DNA of 52,293 bases from Anaerolineales bacterium (GTDB lineage: Bacteria > Chloroflexota > Anaerolineae > Anaerolineales > Villigracilaceae), in NCBI GenBank assembly GCA_017882125.1, contig JADGQC010000002.1:1-52293 (forward strand), read 5' to 3'. Below the pieces are notes generated by a model. That model saw nothing but the letters and a program-made list of their open reading frames with translations, had not been told where the DNA came from and searched no databases. Shown piece after piece: positions 8,250-16,686 of the stretch. Position numbers and translations under genes: made by a program. Every line of letters starts with the position of its first letter. Position 1 is the first letter of the stretch.

Positions 8250-9536
8250 ATGGCAGGACAGATTAATGCTTTCGAAATGGCACAGAAGCAGTTTGACAAT
8301 GTTGCCAAGCTGCTCAAGCTCGACCCGCATGTGGCCGAGTTTTTACGGTGGCCAATGCGTGAATACACCTTCCGCATCCCGGTTCGCATGGACAACGGCT
8401 CCCTGCGCATCTTCCAGGGATACCGCGTCCAGCACAACGACGCCCGCGGCCCTAACAAGGGCGGCATTCGCTTCCATCCCGCCGAAACCCTGGATACCGT
8501 GCGCGCCCTGGCCACCTGGATGACCTGGAAATGCGCCGTTGCTGACATTCCCCTGGGCGGCAGCAAGGGTGGCATTATTGTCGATCCGTCCACGCTTTCA
8601 GTGGCTGAGAAGGAACGCTTGTGCCGCGGCTGGGTACAGATCATGTGGAAAAATATCGGTCCGCGCACGGATGTACCCGCTCCGGATGTCGGCACGACCC
8701 CGCAGATGATGGGCTGGATGATGGACGAGTATTCCAAACTGTGCGGTGTATACACCCCTGGTGTTTTCACGGGCAAGCCCCTTGGTGGCGGCGGCTCGGA
8801 AGGTCGCACAGAGGCAACCGGATATGGTGTCATCTATACCATTCGTGAGACCATGAAACACCTGGGGATCGACCCGAAGAAATCCGTGGCTGCCATTGAA
8901 GGCTTTGGAAATGTATCTCAATACGCTTCCATAGGTTTCATCGAAATTTTGGGCGGTAAAGTGGCCTGCGTTTCCTGCTGGGACCGCAATGACAAGACCT
9001 CCTATACTTACAGCCATAAAGACGGAATTGATCCACGCTACCTGCTCACGATCGTTGACCAATACGGCACGATCGACAAGAAAAAGGCTGAAGCTTCCGG
9101 TTACGTTGTCGAGGATGGCGAGAAATGGATCGAGAAGGATTGTAACGTTTTGATCCCGGCCGCCATCGAAGGACATGTCAACGGCGAAACCGTCAAGAAG
9201 ATCTCGAAGAATGTCAAAATCGTGGCAGAAGGGGCCAATGGCCCGTGCACGCCCGAGGCTGATGAGTACTTCAAGAAGAATAATATCTTTGATATCCCCG
9301 ATTTCCTGTGCAACGGCGGCGGCGTGACTTGCTCTTACTTTGAGTCTGTCCAGAATGACGCCAACTACTACTGGCCCAAGGAAGAGGTTCTACAGAAACT
9401 CGACCAGAAGATGACCTCTGCATTCCATGGCGTGCTGGATATGGCGCTGAAGCAGAAAGTATACATGCGTGATGCAGCCTACATGGTTGCCATTGACCGG
9501 GTAGCCAAGGCTATGCAGTTGCGCGGCTGGATCTAG
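8250..9536 (+). CDS. gdhA: Glu/Leu/Phe/Val dehydrogenase (glutamate dehydrogenase)
   Basis: GPNKGGIRFHP, WKCAVADIPLGGSKGGI, PAPDVGTTPQMMGWMMDEYSK, ATGYGVIYT; SD AAGGAG before ATG at 8250. Confidence 0.95.
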   Translation: MAGQINAFEMAQKQFDNVAKLLKLDPHVAEFLRWPMREYTFRIPVRMDNGSLRIFQGYRVQHNDARGPNKGGIRFHPAETLDTVRALATWMTWKCAVADIPLGGSKGGIIVDPSTLSVAEKERLCRGWVQIMWKNIGPRTDVPAPDVGTTPQMMGWMMDEYSKLCGVYTPGVFTGKPLGGGGSEGRTEATGYGVIYTIRETMKHLGIDPKKSVAAIEGFGNVSQYASIGFIEILGGKVACVSCWDRNDKTSYTYSHKDGIDPRYLLTIVDQYGTIDKKKAEASGYVVEDGEKWIEKDCNVLIPAAIEGHVNGETVKKISKNVKIVAEGANGPCTPEADEYFKKNNIFDIPDFLCNGGGVTCSYFESVQNDANYYWPKEEVLQKLDQKMTSAFHGVLDMALKQKVYMRDAAYMVAIDRVAKAMQLRGWI

Positions 9537-9560
9537 TCCAACCACTCCATTTATTAAACC

Positions 9561-9586
9561 AGGACGCCAGCTAACCCTGGCGTCCT
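9561..9586 (+). terminator. intrinsic terminator after gdhA
   Basis: AGGACGCCAG-CTAACC-CTGGCGTCCT, 10-bp perfect stem followed by TTCGTTGTTGT. Confidence 0.75.
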
Positions 9587-9633
9587 TCGTTGTTGTATAA
9601 TATGAATATCCACCACAAAGCGAGCTTATAAAA

Positions 9634-10908
9634 ATGGACCTGCCCGAAGAGAACCCAAAGCCGGAAGAACCCACCCCCTCGGAAGAATCCTTCCCCGAAG
9701 AGCCAGTCTTACCGGAAGGGTTTACTCCGATCGGCGATCTCTCGCATCTGCCGCGTGCCCGACGAAGAAGGGCACGGCGAATGCTGGTACCACTTGCTGC
9801 AAACGAACGAGCGGCAATGTTGGACAACCTCGCCCGGCGGGCCTTCCCATCCTTTGAATTCTTCCTGTTCGCCTTCCTGTGCGGGGTCATTTTAGGCGCG
9901 GCTTACCTGCTGAACGCACCTGCCCTGCTCCTGGTGGGGGTTTTATTGGCTCCGCTCCTGACCCCTTTTGTTGGGATGCTGCTGGCCACCGTCACAGGGT
10001 CCTGGCGGTTCTTTTTCCTGACCCTGGGAGTGCTGCTGGTGGCCGGAGCGCTGGTTTTCCTGACCGGAGCCCTGGCAGGGTTTGCGGGCCGGCTGTGGGA
10101 TAATTTACCTTTCAATTATGTGCGCATCCACGCCCAACTTTGGTGGCCGGACCTATTAGTCACTGCACTGGGCGCAGCCCTGCTGGCAATCTCTTTCGTC
10201 CGTTCCGAGCAAAAACCGATCCTGGCGAGTGTAATGCTCGCTTATGGAGTGTTCCTGCCAATCAGCGCAGCGGGAATTGGGCTGGGCGTCGGCAGGGATG
10301 TCAGTGGTGTAACTCTCTGGCCGAATGGGTTGCTGGTTTCCCTGGTTCATCTGACCCTGGCAATTCTGGCCGGTGGGATCATCCTGATGGCAATGCATTT
10401 CAAACCGAGCAGGGCCAGCGGATACATCCTGCCAGTCTTCATCGGCTTGCTTTCAGTGGCAACGCTGGTGGTTCTCACCGGGCTGGTATCGCTTATCCGG
10501 GACGGGATCACCTCCGCCCGAACCATTGTGCCAACACCCACCAGTCTGATAGTGCCAACCGCCACCCCCATCTTTATCCGGACTGCAACCCCGTCTCCCA
10601 CAAGCATGCCAAGCGCAACGTATACGATTACCCCCACCCTTATGCCGACCCCCGCTTACGCTATAATGGCTGCTTCAACCGGTGGCGGGGCGTTATTGCG
10701 TACCGAACCCGGTTCAGGTTCCGGCACAGTAATCATGGTGATCAGTAATGGCATCCTGGTAGAGGTCCTGCCCGAAACTCAGCTTGTTCTCTCAACAACA
10801 TGGGTAAAGATCCGGGTCAATAACGTGGAGGGCTGGGTGATGCAAACTGTCCTGGCGGTCACCACGCAGGTACCCATTTCAACCGCGGTATTCACCGCAA
10901 CCCCCTAG
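9634..10908 (+). CDS. DUF389-like multi-pass membrane protein with Thr/Pro-rich linker and C-terminal SH3-like domain
   Basis: Multiple TM segments (GVLLAPLLTPFVGMLLATVTGSW), PTPT/TATP-rich linker, then LLRTEPGSGSGTVIMVISNGILVEVLPE...TWVKIRVNNVEGWV. Confidence 0.7.
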   Translation: MDLPEENPKPEEPTPSEESFPEEPVLPEGFTPIGDLSHLPRARRRRARRMLVPLAANERAAMLDNLARRAFPSFEFFLFAFLCGVILGAAYLLNAPALLLVGVLLAPLLTPFVGMLLATVTGSWRFFFLTLGVLLVAGALVFLTGALAGFAGRLWDNLPFNYVRIHAQLWWPDLLVTALGAALLAISFVRSEQKPILASVMLAYGVFLPISAAGIGLGVGRDVSGVTLWPNGLLVSLVHLTLAILAGGIILMAMHFKPSRASGYILPVFIGLLSVATLVVLTGLVSLIRDGITSARTIVPTPTSLIVPTATPIFIRTATPSPTSMPSATYTITPTLMPTPAYAIMAASTGGGALLRTEPGSGSGTVIMVISNGILVEVLPETQLVLSTTWVKIRVNNVEGWVMQTVLAVTTQVPISTAVFTATP

Positions 10909-10936
10909 CTTTTTATCCTTCTTCATGGAGTAGAAG

Positions 10937-12397
10937 ATGACCATCCATTTTGGTACAGACGGCTGGCGTGCCGTCATCTCGGATACTTTCACCTTCAATA
11001 ATCTGCGCATGCTGACCCAGGCGATCGCGGATGCGGTGACTTCGGAGTCGTGGGAAAAGTCCGGGAACGGTGGTTCCATTCCGGACCCGAAAAAGTTCGT
11101 GGTGGGTTTTGACACTCGCTTTCTATCCGACCGTTACGCCGGAGATGCGGCCCGTGTCCTGGCAGCCAACGGCTTTACTGTCCTCCTGGCGCATTCAGAC
11201 GCACCCACTCCGGCAATTTCATATGCGGTCAAGAACCTCAAGGCAATTGCGGGGGTGATGATCACTGCTTCGCATAATGCTCCTCGTTATAACGGCGTCA
11301 AGCTTAAAGCCTCCTACGGCGGTTCAGCGCTGCCCGAGCAGTGCCATCATGTGGAGGTCTATCTCAACGACAACGAGCAGCGTGCCCGGGGTCCAAATTT
11401 GATGGACTTTGACCTGGCGCGCGAAAAAGGCCTTATCCAAAGATTCAACCCCCTGCCGGCATATTTCGAACACCTGCGGACCCTTATCAATAGCGACATA
11501 ATTGCCGACAATCCCCCTTGTTTTATTGTTGACTCGATGTATGGCTCGGGCCGGGGTGTGATCAAAGCCTTCCTGCAGGGGACCGGCTGCGAGATCACTG
11601 AAATTCGTTCAGAGATGAACCCGGGTTTTGGGGGCATTCATCCCGAGCCAATTGCCAAAAACCTGGGTGCCCTGGCAGGTGCCATCGGGGCAGGCATGGG
11701 TAATTTTGGGGTGACCACCGATGGCGATGCAGACCGCATCGGTGCCATGGATGAACGCGGTAATTTTGTGGACCCACACAAGATTTTTGCCCTGGCATTA
11801 CGTTACCTGGTCGAGAAACGCGGTTGGAGCGGGTCCGTTGTGCGGACAGTCTCGACCACGCGCATGATCGACCGCCTTTGCGCCCGCTACGGATTAAAGT
11901 TAATAGAGACCCCGGTTGGCTTTAACCATATTGCTGATCACATGATGAGCGAAGACGTACTGATTGGCGGCGAGGAATCCGGGGGCATCTCCTTCAAAGG
12001 GCACATTCCCGAAGGAGACGGCCCGGCAATGGGGTTGCTGCTTGTTGAAATCCTGGCTGCGGCAAAGAAACCATTGTCCGTCCTGGTGGACAACCTGCTG
12101 GGGGATGTCGGACCGGCTTTTTACGAGCGAACGGACCTGCGCCTGCATCACCCGGTTGCAAAGGTTGAAATGGCCAATTTCCTGGTCAAAAAAGCTCCGG
12201 CGGAGATCGGCGGGCAGAAGGTGGCCGAGATATGTGATATCGATGGGATCAAATACATCCTGGCGGATGATTCCTGGCTGCTTATTCGACCTTCAGGAAC
12301 CGAACCAGTACTGCGTGTTTATGCAGAAGGACGTAACCCGGAAATGGTTAAAGCCCTGCTTGGCTACGGTGAAACCGTTGCAGCCAGCGTGACGTAA
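10937..12397 (+). CDS. phosphoglucomutase/phosphomannomutase family
   Basis: FGTDGWRAVIS, GVMITASHNAPRYNGVKLK, TTDGDADRIGAMDE, GGEESGGISFKGHIPEGDG, IRPSGTEPVLRVYAE. Confidence 0.95.
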   Translation: MTIHFGTDGWRAVISDTFTFNNLRMLTQAIADAVTSESWEKSGNGGSIPDPKKFVVGFDTRFLSDRYAGDAARVLAANGFTVLLAHSDAPTPAISYAVKNLKAIAGVMITASHNAPRYNGVKLKASYGGSALPEQCHHVEVYLNDNEQRARGPNLMDFDLAREKGLIQRFNPLPAYFEHLRTLINSDIIADNPPCFIVDSMYGSGRGVIKAFLQGTGCEITEIRSEMNPGFGGIHPEPIAKNLGALAGAIGAGMGNFGVTTDGDADRIGAMDERGNFVDPHKIFALALRYLVEKRGWSGSVVRTVSTTRMIDRLCARYGLKLIETPVGFNHIADHMMSEDVLIGGEESGGISFKGHIPEGDGPAMGLLLVEILAAAKKPLSVLVDNLLGDVGPAFYERTDLRLHHPVAKVEMANFLVKKAPAEIGGQKVAEICDIDGIKYILADDSWLLIRPSGTEPVLRVYAEGRNPEMVKALLGYGETVAASVT

Positions 12398-12443
12398 TCC
12401 CCTTGATTTCTCCAAATATCCCGTCATAATGCAGGAATAAAAA

Positions 12444-12471
12444 GCGTGGGTCCAAACCTTCGGACCCACGC
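12444..12471. terminator. hairpin between convergent genes (probable bidirectional terminator)
   Basis: GCGTGGGTCC-AAACCTTC-GGACCCACGC perfect 10-bp stem. Confidence 0.7.
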
Positions 12472-12519
12472 GGATACCACCCTGATGGAGCAGAGCCCTT
12501 GGTCTGCTCCTAAAATTTA

Positions 12520-13119
12520 TTACTTCGAGGGGGATTTGCGCATGCGGCGAGCCAGGAAGATGATGGCAATCAGCGCCACCGCAAGGATAATCATGGTTGG
12601 CAAACCGATTCCATCGAAGAACCCGGTAGTGGGCAGACCTCCGCCGGCAACCGTGGTGCTCGTGGGGAGGGCAGCCTGACCCGTGGAAGTCATCTGAAAG
12701 GCCAGTTGCGTTTGCAGGGCAGCCAATGTTGCCGGGTCATTCGTGGCTGTAGAAACCGGGGTATTCACAGCAATGACCGGCGTTGGGCTGGCCACCGGTA
12801 TGGTTGGAACAGGTGTACCGGTTGCTAAAGGTAAAGGCGAGGTTAGAGGAGTGGGCGAAAACAGCGCGGCCTGTGCGGTTTGGGTTAACTGTTGGACAGC
12901 CAGGGCATTTCCTGCTTCGATCGTTGCCTGGGCAGCGGTCCTTTGCGCGGTGATGCGGGGCGCGAGCACCAGGAAATAGACCGCCATGCATACAAGCGTC
13001 AGGAAAACCAGACCCGCCATAATCCCACCAACGATCCAAAACGTCCGGTTATTTTTCTGCTCCGGCGGCGGGGCTTCAGGGGTTTCATTAAAGTTTTGGG
13101 CATTTCCTTCATCCAACAT
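12520..13119 (-). CDS. single-pass membrane protein with C-terminal LPxTG-like sorting signal
   Basis: N-terminal TM (IMAGLVFLTLVCMAVYFLVLA), Thr/Pro/Ala-rich middle, C-terminal GLPTTGFFDGIGLPTMIILAVALIAIIFLARRMRKSPSK. Confidence 0.7.
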   Translation of the reverse strand: MLDEGNAQNFNETPEAPPPEQKNNRTFWIVGGIMAGLVFLTLVCMAVYFLVLAPRITAQRTAAQATIEAGNALAVQQLTQTAQAALFSPTPLTSPLPLATGTPVPTIPVASPTPVIAVNTPVSTATNDPATLAALQTQLAFQMTSTGQAALPTSTTVAGGGLPTTGFFDGIGLPTMIILAVALIAIIFLARRMRKSPSK

Positions 13120-13146
13120 AGCATCATCCTCCTCGATAAATATATA

Positions 13147-14202
13147 TTACGCTAGGACTTCCAAATTAGCAAGCGGGACAGTAATTTGCCCGCCAGATTC
13201 CAATTTTACTTCTGCAGCCGCTACACGTAACCCGCTGGGAACGAGGGTCAAACCGGGCAGCAAACCTGTCAGGGTACCAACTAAACCAGCGTTGGGTGCA
13301 CGCGTCAACCGGACAGGTTGCCCGGGGGTAAATGACTCCCCCTTCTTTGGGACGGGCGGGTCTTCTGTCACGGGCAGTGGGATGAGGATTTCAGGCCTCA
13401 CGCCGGTTTGCCGGTCGAAAGGTTCAGCATTTAGCGTCACCTCCCGCCTGGCATTGGTACTCAATAACAGGAAGGCCGTGCTGTCCATTCTTTTCAACCC
13501 AAAACCATCCACGACAACAATGGGATACTGCATCTGCGCAGCCAGTGGGATGAGGGCAGGCGAGAGACCACCCAGGATCATGCCGCGGACGGGCAGGTCA
13601 CTGGCTGCCTGCAGAGCCGCGGGGTCGCTGCAATAACCAGCCAGCAGGACCGAACCACGCAAGCTTACATCTATCTTGTTTACCGTGAGCTCTTCGTCCG
13701 GTTTCGTGACAACGGGGAGCAATAACCCCAATCCCAACTGACCATTGCCCCATTCTCCCTGCACAAGCGCCCCATTAAAGGTGATTTCAACCCCCCGGTC
13801 GGAAATCTGGCGGGTGACTCTTCCCGGGATTGCGGCGCGCAGTTCGAACACTCCATCCCCGGCTTCCATCAAAATCCGCCCACTGGCGACCAAGATTATC
13901 CGTCCATTAACCGGCACACGCAGGATCTGCGGAACAAGGCCAATCCGTTGTGCGATGGGCTCATCCTTGGTGACCATATCACCAGCTTTGATCTGAATGA
14001 GGCGTTGGGCTGCATCCGGCTGGATCCCAAAAGTGAGAGCCACGTCTATAAGCAAATGTCCCTGCCCGTAATGAGCTTCGCCAACCACATCCAGGGGAGT
14101 GACCTTTTGATCCACATGTGCGGTGATACGACCGGGCACAGGTAAAAGACGTTCCCGATGGAGGGTAATCAAGGGCAGGACATGTACAACTGGCGCCAGC
14201 AT
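13147..14202 (-). CDS. conserved hypothetical protein, possible barrel-sandwich/biotinyl-like fold
   Basis: 351-aa ORF immediately downstream of the MutL-like gene on the same strand; IKAGDMVTKDEPIAQ...VPVNGRIILVASGRI resembles lipoyl/HlyD-like hairpins. Confidence 0.65.
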   Translation of the reverse strand: MLAPVVHVLPLITLHRERLLPVPGRITAHVDQKVTPLDVVGEAHYGQGHLLIDVALTFGIQPDAAQRLIQIKAGDMVTKDEPIAQRIGLVPQILRVPVNGRIILVASGRILMEAGDGVFELRAAIPGRVTRQISDRGVEITFNGALVQGEWGNGQLGLGLLLPVVTKPDEELTVNKIDVSLRGSVLLAGYCSDPAALQAASDLPVRGMILGGLSPALIPLAAQMQYPIVVVDGFGLKRMDSTAFLLLSTNARREVTLNAEPFDRQTGVRPEILIPLPVTEDPPVPKKGESFTPGQPVRLTRAPNAGLVGTLTGLLPGLTLVPSGLRVAAAEVKLESGGQITVPLANLEVLA

Positions 14203-14209
14203 TGAAGGT

Positions 14210-15967
14210 CTAGCCTCCTAACGTCCACAACCATTTTTTAATCAGGTCGCGCCGCCGGGCGTCTTCTGCCGGCAAGCGCAGCGGGCGGCCGCGGGCATCG
14301 ATCACCACACCCAGTGCTGTCCCATTGACTGGGATGCCGTCTTCCCGGGGTGGGCGGGCACCAAGGCCCAATTCAGCATGGTTTAAAGGTTCAAGATACA
14401 GGCGACCGGATTGACCGACCGGTAACGGCATGATTTCAAGAGCACCTTGTTTCACCTCCACCCGGTTCTCGTTGCCGTTGCGGTTCGTGAGACGGGCATT
14501 CAAGACGGGTGTGCCAAGGCGGGCATTGACATAGGGTGCCACCACGGTGGCCAATCCAAGGAAAGCACCCGACTCGAGTATCTGGATTGGCAGGATGGAG
14601 TTGCGGATGGCGGCTGCGCCCAATGCAGGCAGCAGAAAGTTCTGATCCAGGATCACGGTGGTAATACCCACCGGCTGGATGGCATCCAGTAAAAGCAGCA
14701 ACCCCTGGCCGAGCGTGGGAGCACGCGTGATCACGCTCCCTGCAGCCAGGATCGGGTCGAAATAGGGCGTCAGACCGAGGGCAGCCCGCCGGACCTTTTT
14801 GGGATAATCCTTGCCGGCAATATTCAATGCCACCTGCAGACTCTGGCGCGCCACAGCCTGTTCAATGGCAAGATCTTCCGGCGTGGCAGGGATGCTGGCA
14901 GGATGGATGGATTTTTGGTAAATGTAATCGCCAATGGCTTCGGCCGGGATTTCAAGCGGGATCCATTTCTGAATTTCTTCCACCCTGGTATAACCCAACA
15001 GGTTGACAAGACCCTCGCCAAGACCCAATTGGGGATATACCCCCAGGGTCAAATTACCGCCAAAGGCTGCCGCGACGGTGGCTGCCGATGCCCCCAGGTC
15101 CACTCCAAGGACGCCTTTGCTTGAATCATAAACCGTGCTTAAAAAGCGGATAATGCGCCCCTCGGCAGATGCCGTAGGTAAAAGAGTGTTTCCCGCCCAG
15201 CCATTCAATTCGTCCAGACCATGCATTTGAGTGTTGCGCACATGGTTGTAGAGTTCGACCAGCGCATTGTGGGCGGGCTGAAGATCCTCGACTTCGATAC
15301 CCGGACGCAAATTTGCGCTTATGCCCAGTGCAGAGGTCAACGGCTGTAAACTTCTCCTTACCTCGTCGGCAAGACCCTGATTCCCGGCGAAAAGGAGTGC
15401 GGGGCGTTTATCAGCCGGCAGCAGGTAACAGGCAAGGCCAACGGTCTCTATCAGACGCTGGACGGAGCGGGCCGCGCCACCATCCGTGCCGCCAGCCAAC
15501 AGGATCAAGTCCGGGTTAAAATTAATCAGGCTGTCAATCTGCTCTTCCGGTTTGCGTGTGTCGTTCAGCCCGAAGGTTTCGACTACCCGGGCATATGTAC
15601 TGTGAGCCAAACGCTGCGTGCTTTCCAGCGAAACATCGTCCAACAAGGCAACTACAGCAGTTTTGATCGCCGGGCCCGCAGAATGTGTGGCGGCAAATGT
15701 ATCCACCCCTGCGCCACCAGAGCTGGGCAGGATCAGTTGGTACGCCTCACCAAGGAACTTGCGCCCGGTGACTACTTCCAACTTTTCAATCGCCTGGCGC
15801 ACCCCTTCGCTGATATCCCGATAAGGTGCCACCGCAGTTGTGGGAGAGTGCCCGGAAGCGATGAAACGATAGCTCCCTTCCACCACGTCAAAAAGGGCGG
15901 CGCGGGTGGTTACCGTGCCGACATCAACTGCCAGGAGGGAATCAGTGTTCACCTGTGAAGCGGGCAT
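14210..15967 (-). CDS. MutL/GlmL-like protein (glutamate mutase MutL family, actin/HSP70-like ATPase fold)
   Basis: LLAVDVGTVTTRAALFDVVEGSYRFIASGHSPTT, DLILLAGGTDGGAARSV, VLGVDLGASAATVAAAF. Confidence 0.85.
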   Translation of the reverse strand: MPASQVNTDSLLAVDVGTVTTRAALFDVVEGSYRFIASGHSPTTAVAPYRDISEGVRQAIEKLEVVTGRKFLGEAYQLILPSSGGAGVDTFAATHSAGPAIKTAVVALLDDVSLESTQRLAHSTYARVVETFGLNDTRKPEEQIDSLINFNPDLILLAGGTDGGAARSVQRLIETVGLACYLLPADKRPALLFAGNQGLADEVRRSLQPLTSALGISANLRPGIEVEDLQPAHNALVELYNHVRNTQMHGLDELNGWAGNTLLPTASAEGRIIRFLSTVYDSSKGVLGVDLGASAATVAAAFGGNLTLGVYPQLGLGEGLVNLLGYTRVEEIQKWIPLEIPAEAIGDYIYQKSIHPASIPATPEDLAIEQAVARQSLQVALNIAGKDYPKKVRRAALGLTPYFDPILAAGSVITRAPTLGQGLLLLLDAIQPVGITTVILDQNFLLPALGAAAIRNSILPIQILESGAFLGLATVVAPYVNARLGTPVLNARLTNRNGNENRVEVKQGALEIMPLPVGQSGRLYLEPLNHAELGLGARPPREDGIPVNGTALGVVIDARGRPLRLPAEDARRRDLIKKWLWTLGG

Positions 15968-16000
15968 AAAGATTTAATCCCTAAAGAACGCGAATAAGGT

Positions 16001-16684
16001 TTACAGAGACGACAAAAAGGTAATAATAAAATTCAGACGCTCAATGAGAGCGGTGAGGGCGGCCATAAAGACGCCGGCGAACAGGACCCCAAAGGTAATA
16101 GCGATGAAGATCTGTCCCACCCAGCTAATTATTCCGACCAGCTTTCCACGCCGGGGACCACTGGCGGTGGCTTTTGCTCCAAAATGAAAATAAGCCAGTG
16201 CGGTCACCGTACCGATCAGCATGACTATCCCTTCCCCCAAGTGTTCCAGCTGGTATTGCCCGGCGGTAGACAAGTTGAACGCATTCATGGACGCCTGAGT
16301 CTGGGGGAGAAGCGTCCCCATCACTGCCCCGCCAATGGCAACAGCCGCACCGACTCCAACCAGGAAAGCCATTGGCAGCGAACCCAGGCTGGCCGTCCGC
16401 GATGAGAGTTTAAACAGCAGCAGCAACCCCAGCACCAGCGGAATGATGAGCAACAGTCGCTCACCCCGGCTGGCAGAAAACAGCGGCAGGATGAGCCGCG
16501 GATACAATACCTGATGCCAGGCAACCGCAGCCACATACCCTGCTGACACACCGATAAATATATATATGGCAATCCGAAAGACCGGATTATCCCCAATAAG
16601 ATAACTTAAGACCATCAAGGTAAGCAGGAAACTTATCCCACCGGTTACTAGGTCGACGAGGTTGGCAGAGAAGACTGCAGGCAT
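16001..16684 (-). CDS. multi-pass membrane protein of MutL/DUF6754 operon
   Basis: Start MPAVFSANLVDLVTGG at 16684, 4 nt after the upstream stop codon; about 6 hydrophobic segments. Confidence 0.7.
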   Translation of the reverse strand: MPAVFSANLVDLVTGGISFLLTLMVLSYLIGDNPVFRIAIYIFIGVSAGYVAAVAWHQVLYPRLILPLFSASRGERLLLIIPLVLGLLLLFKLSSRTASLGSLPMAFLVGVGAAVAIGGAVMGTLLPQTQASMNAFNLSTAGQYQLEHLGEGIVMLIGTVTALAYFHFGAKATASGPRRGKLVGIISWVGQIFIAITFGVLFAGVFMAALTALIERLNFIITFLSSL

Positions 16685-16686
16685 GA

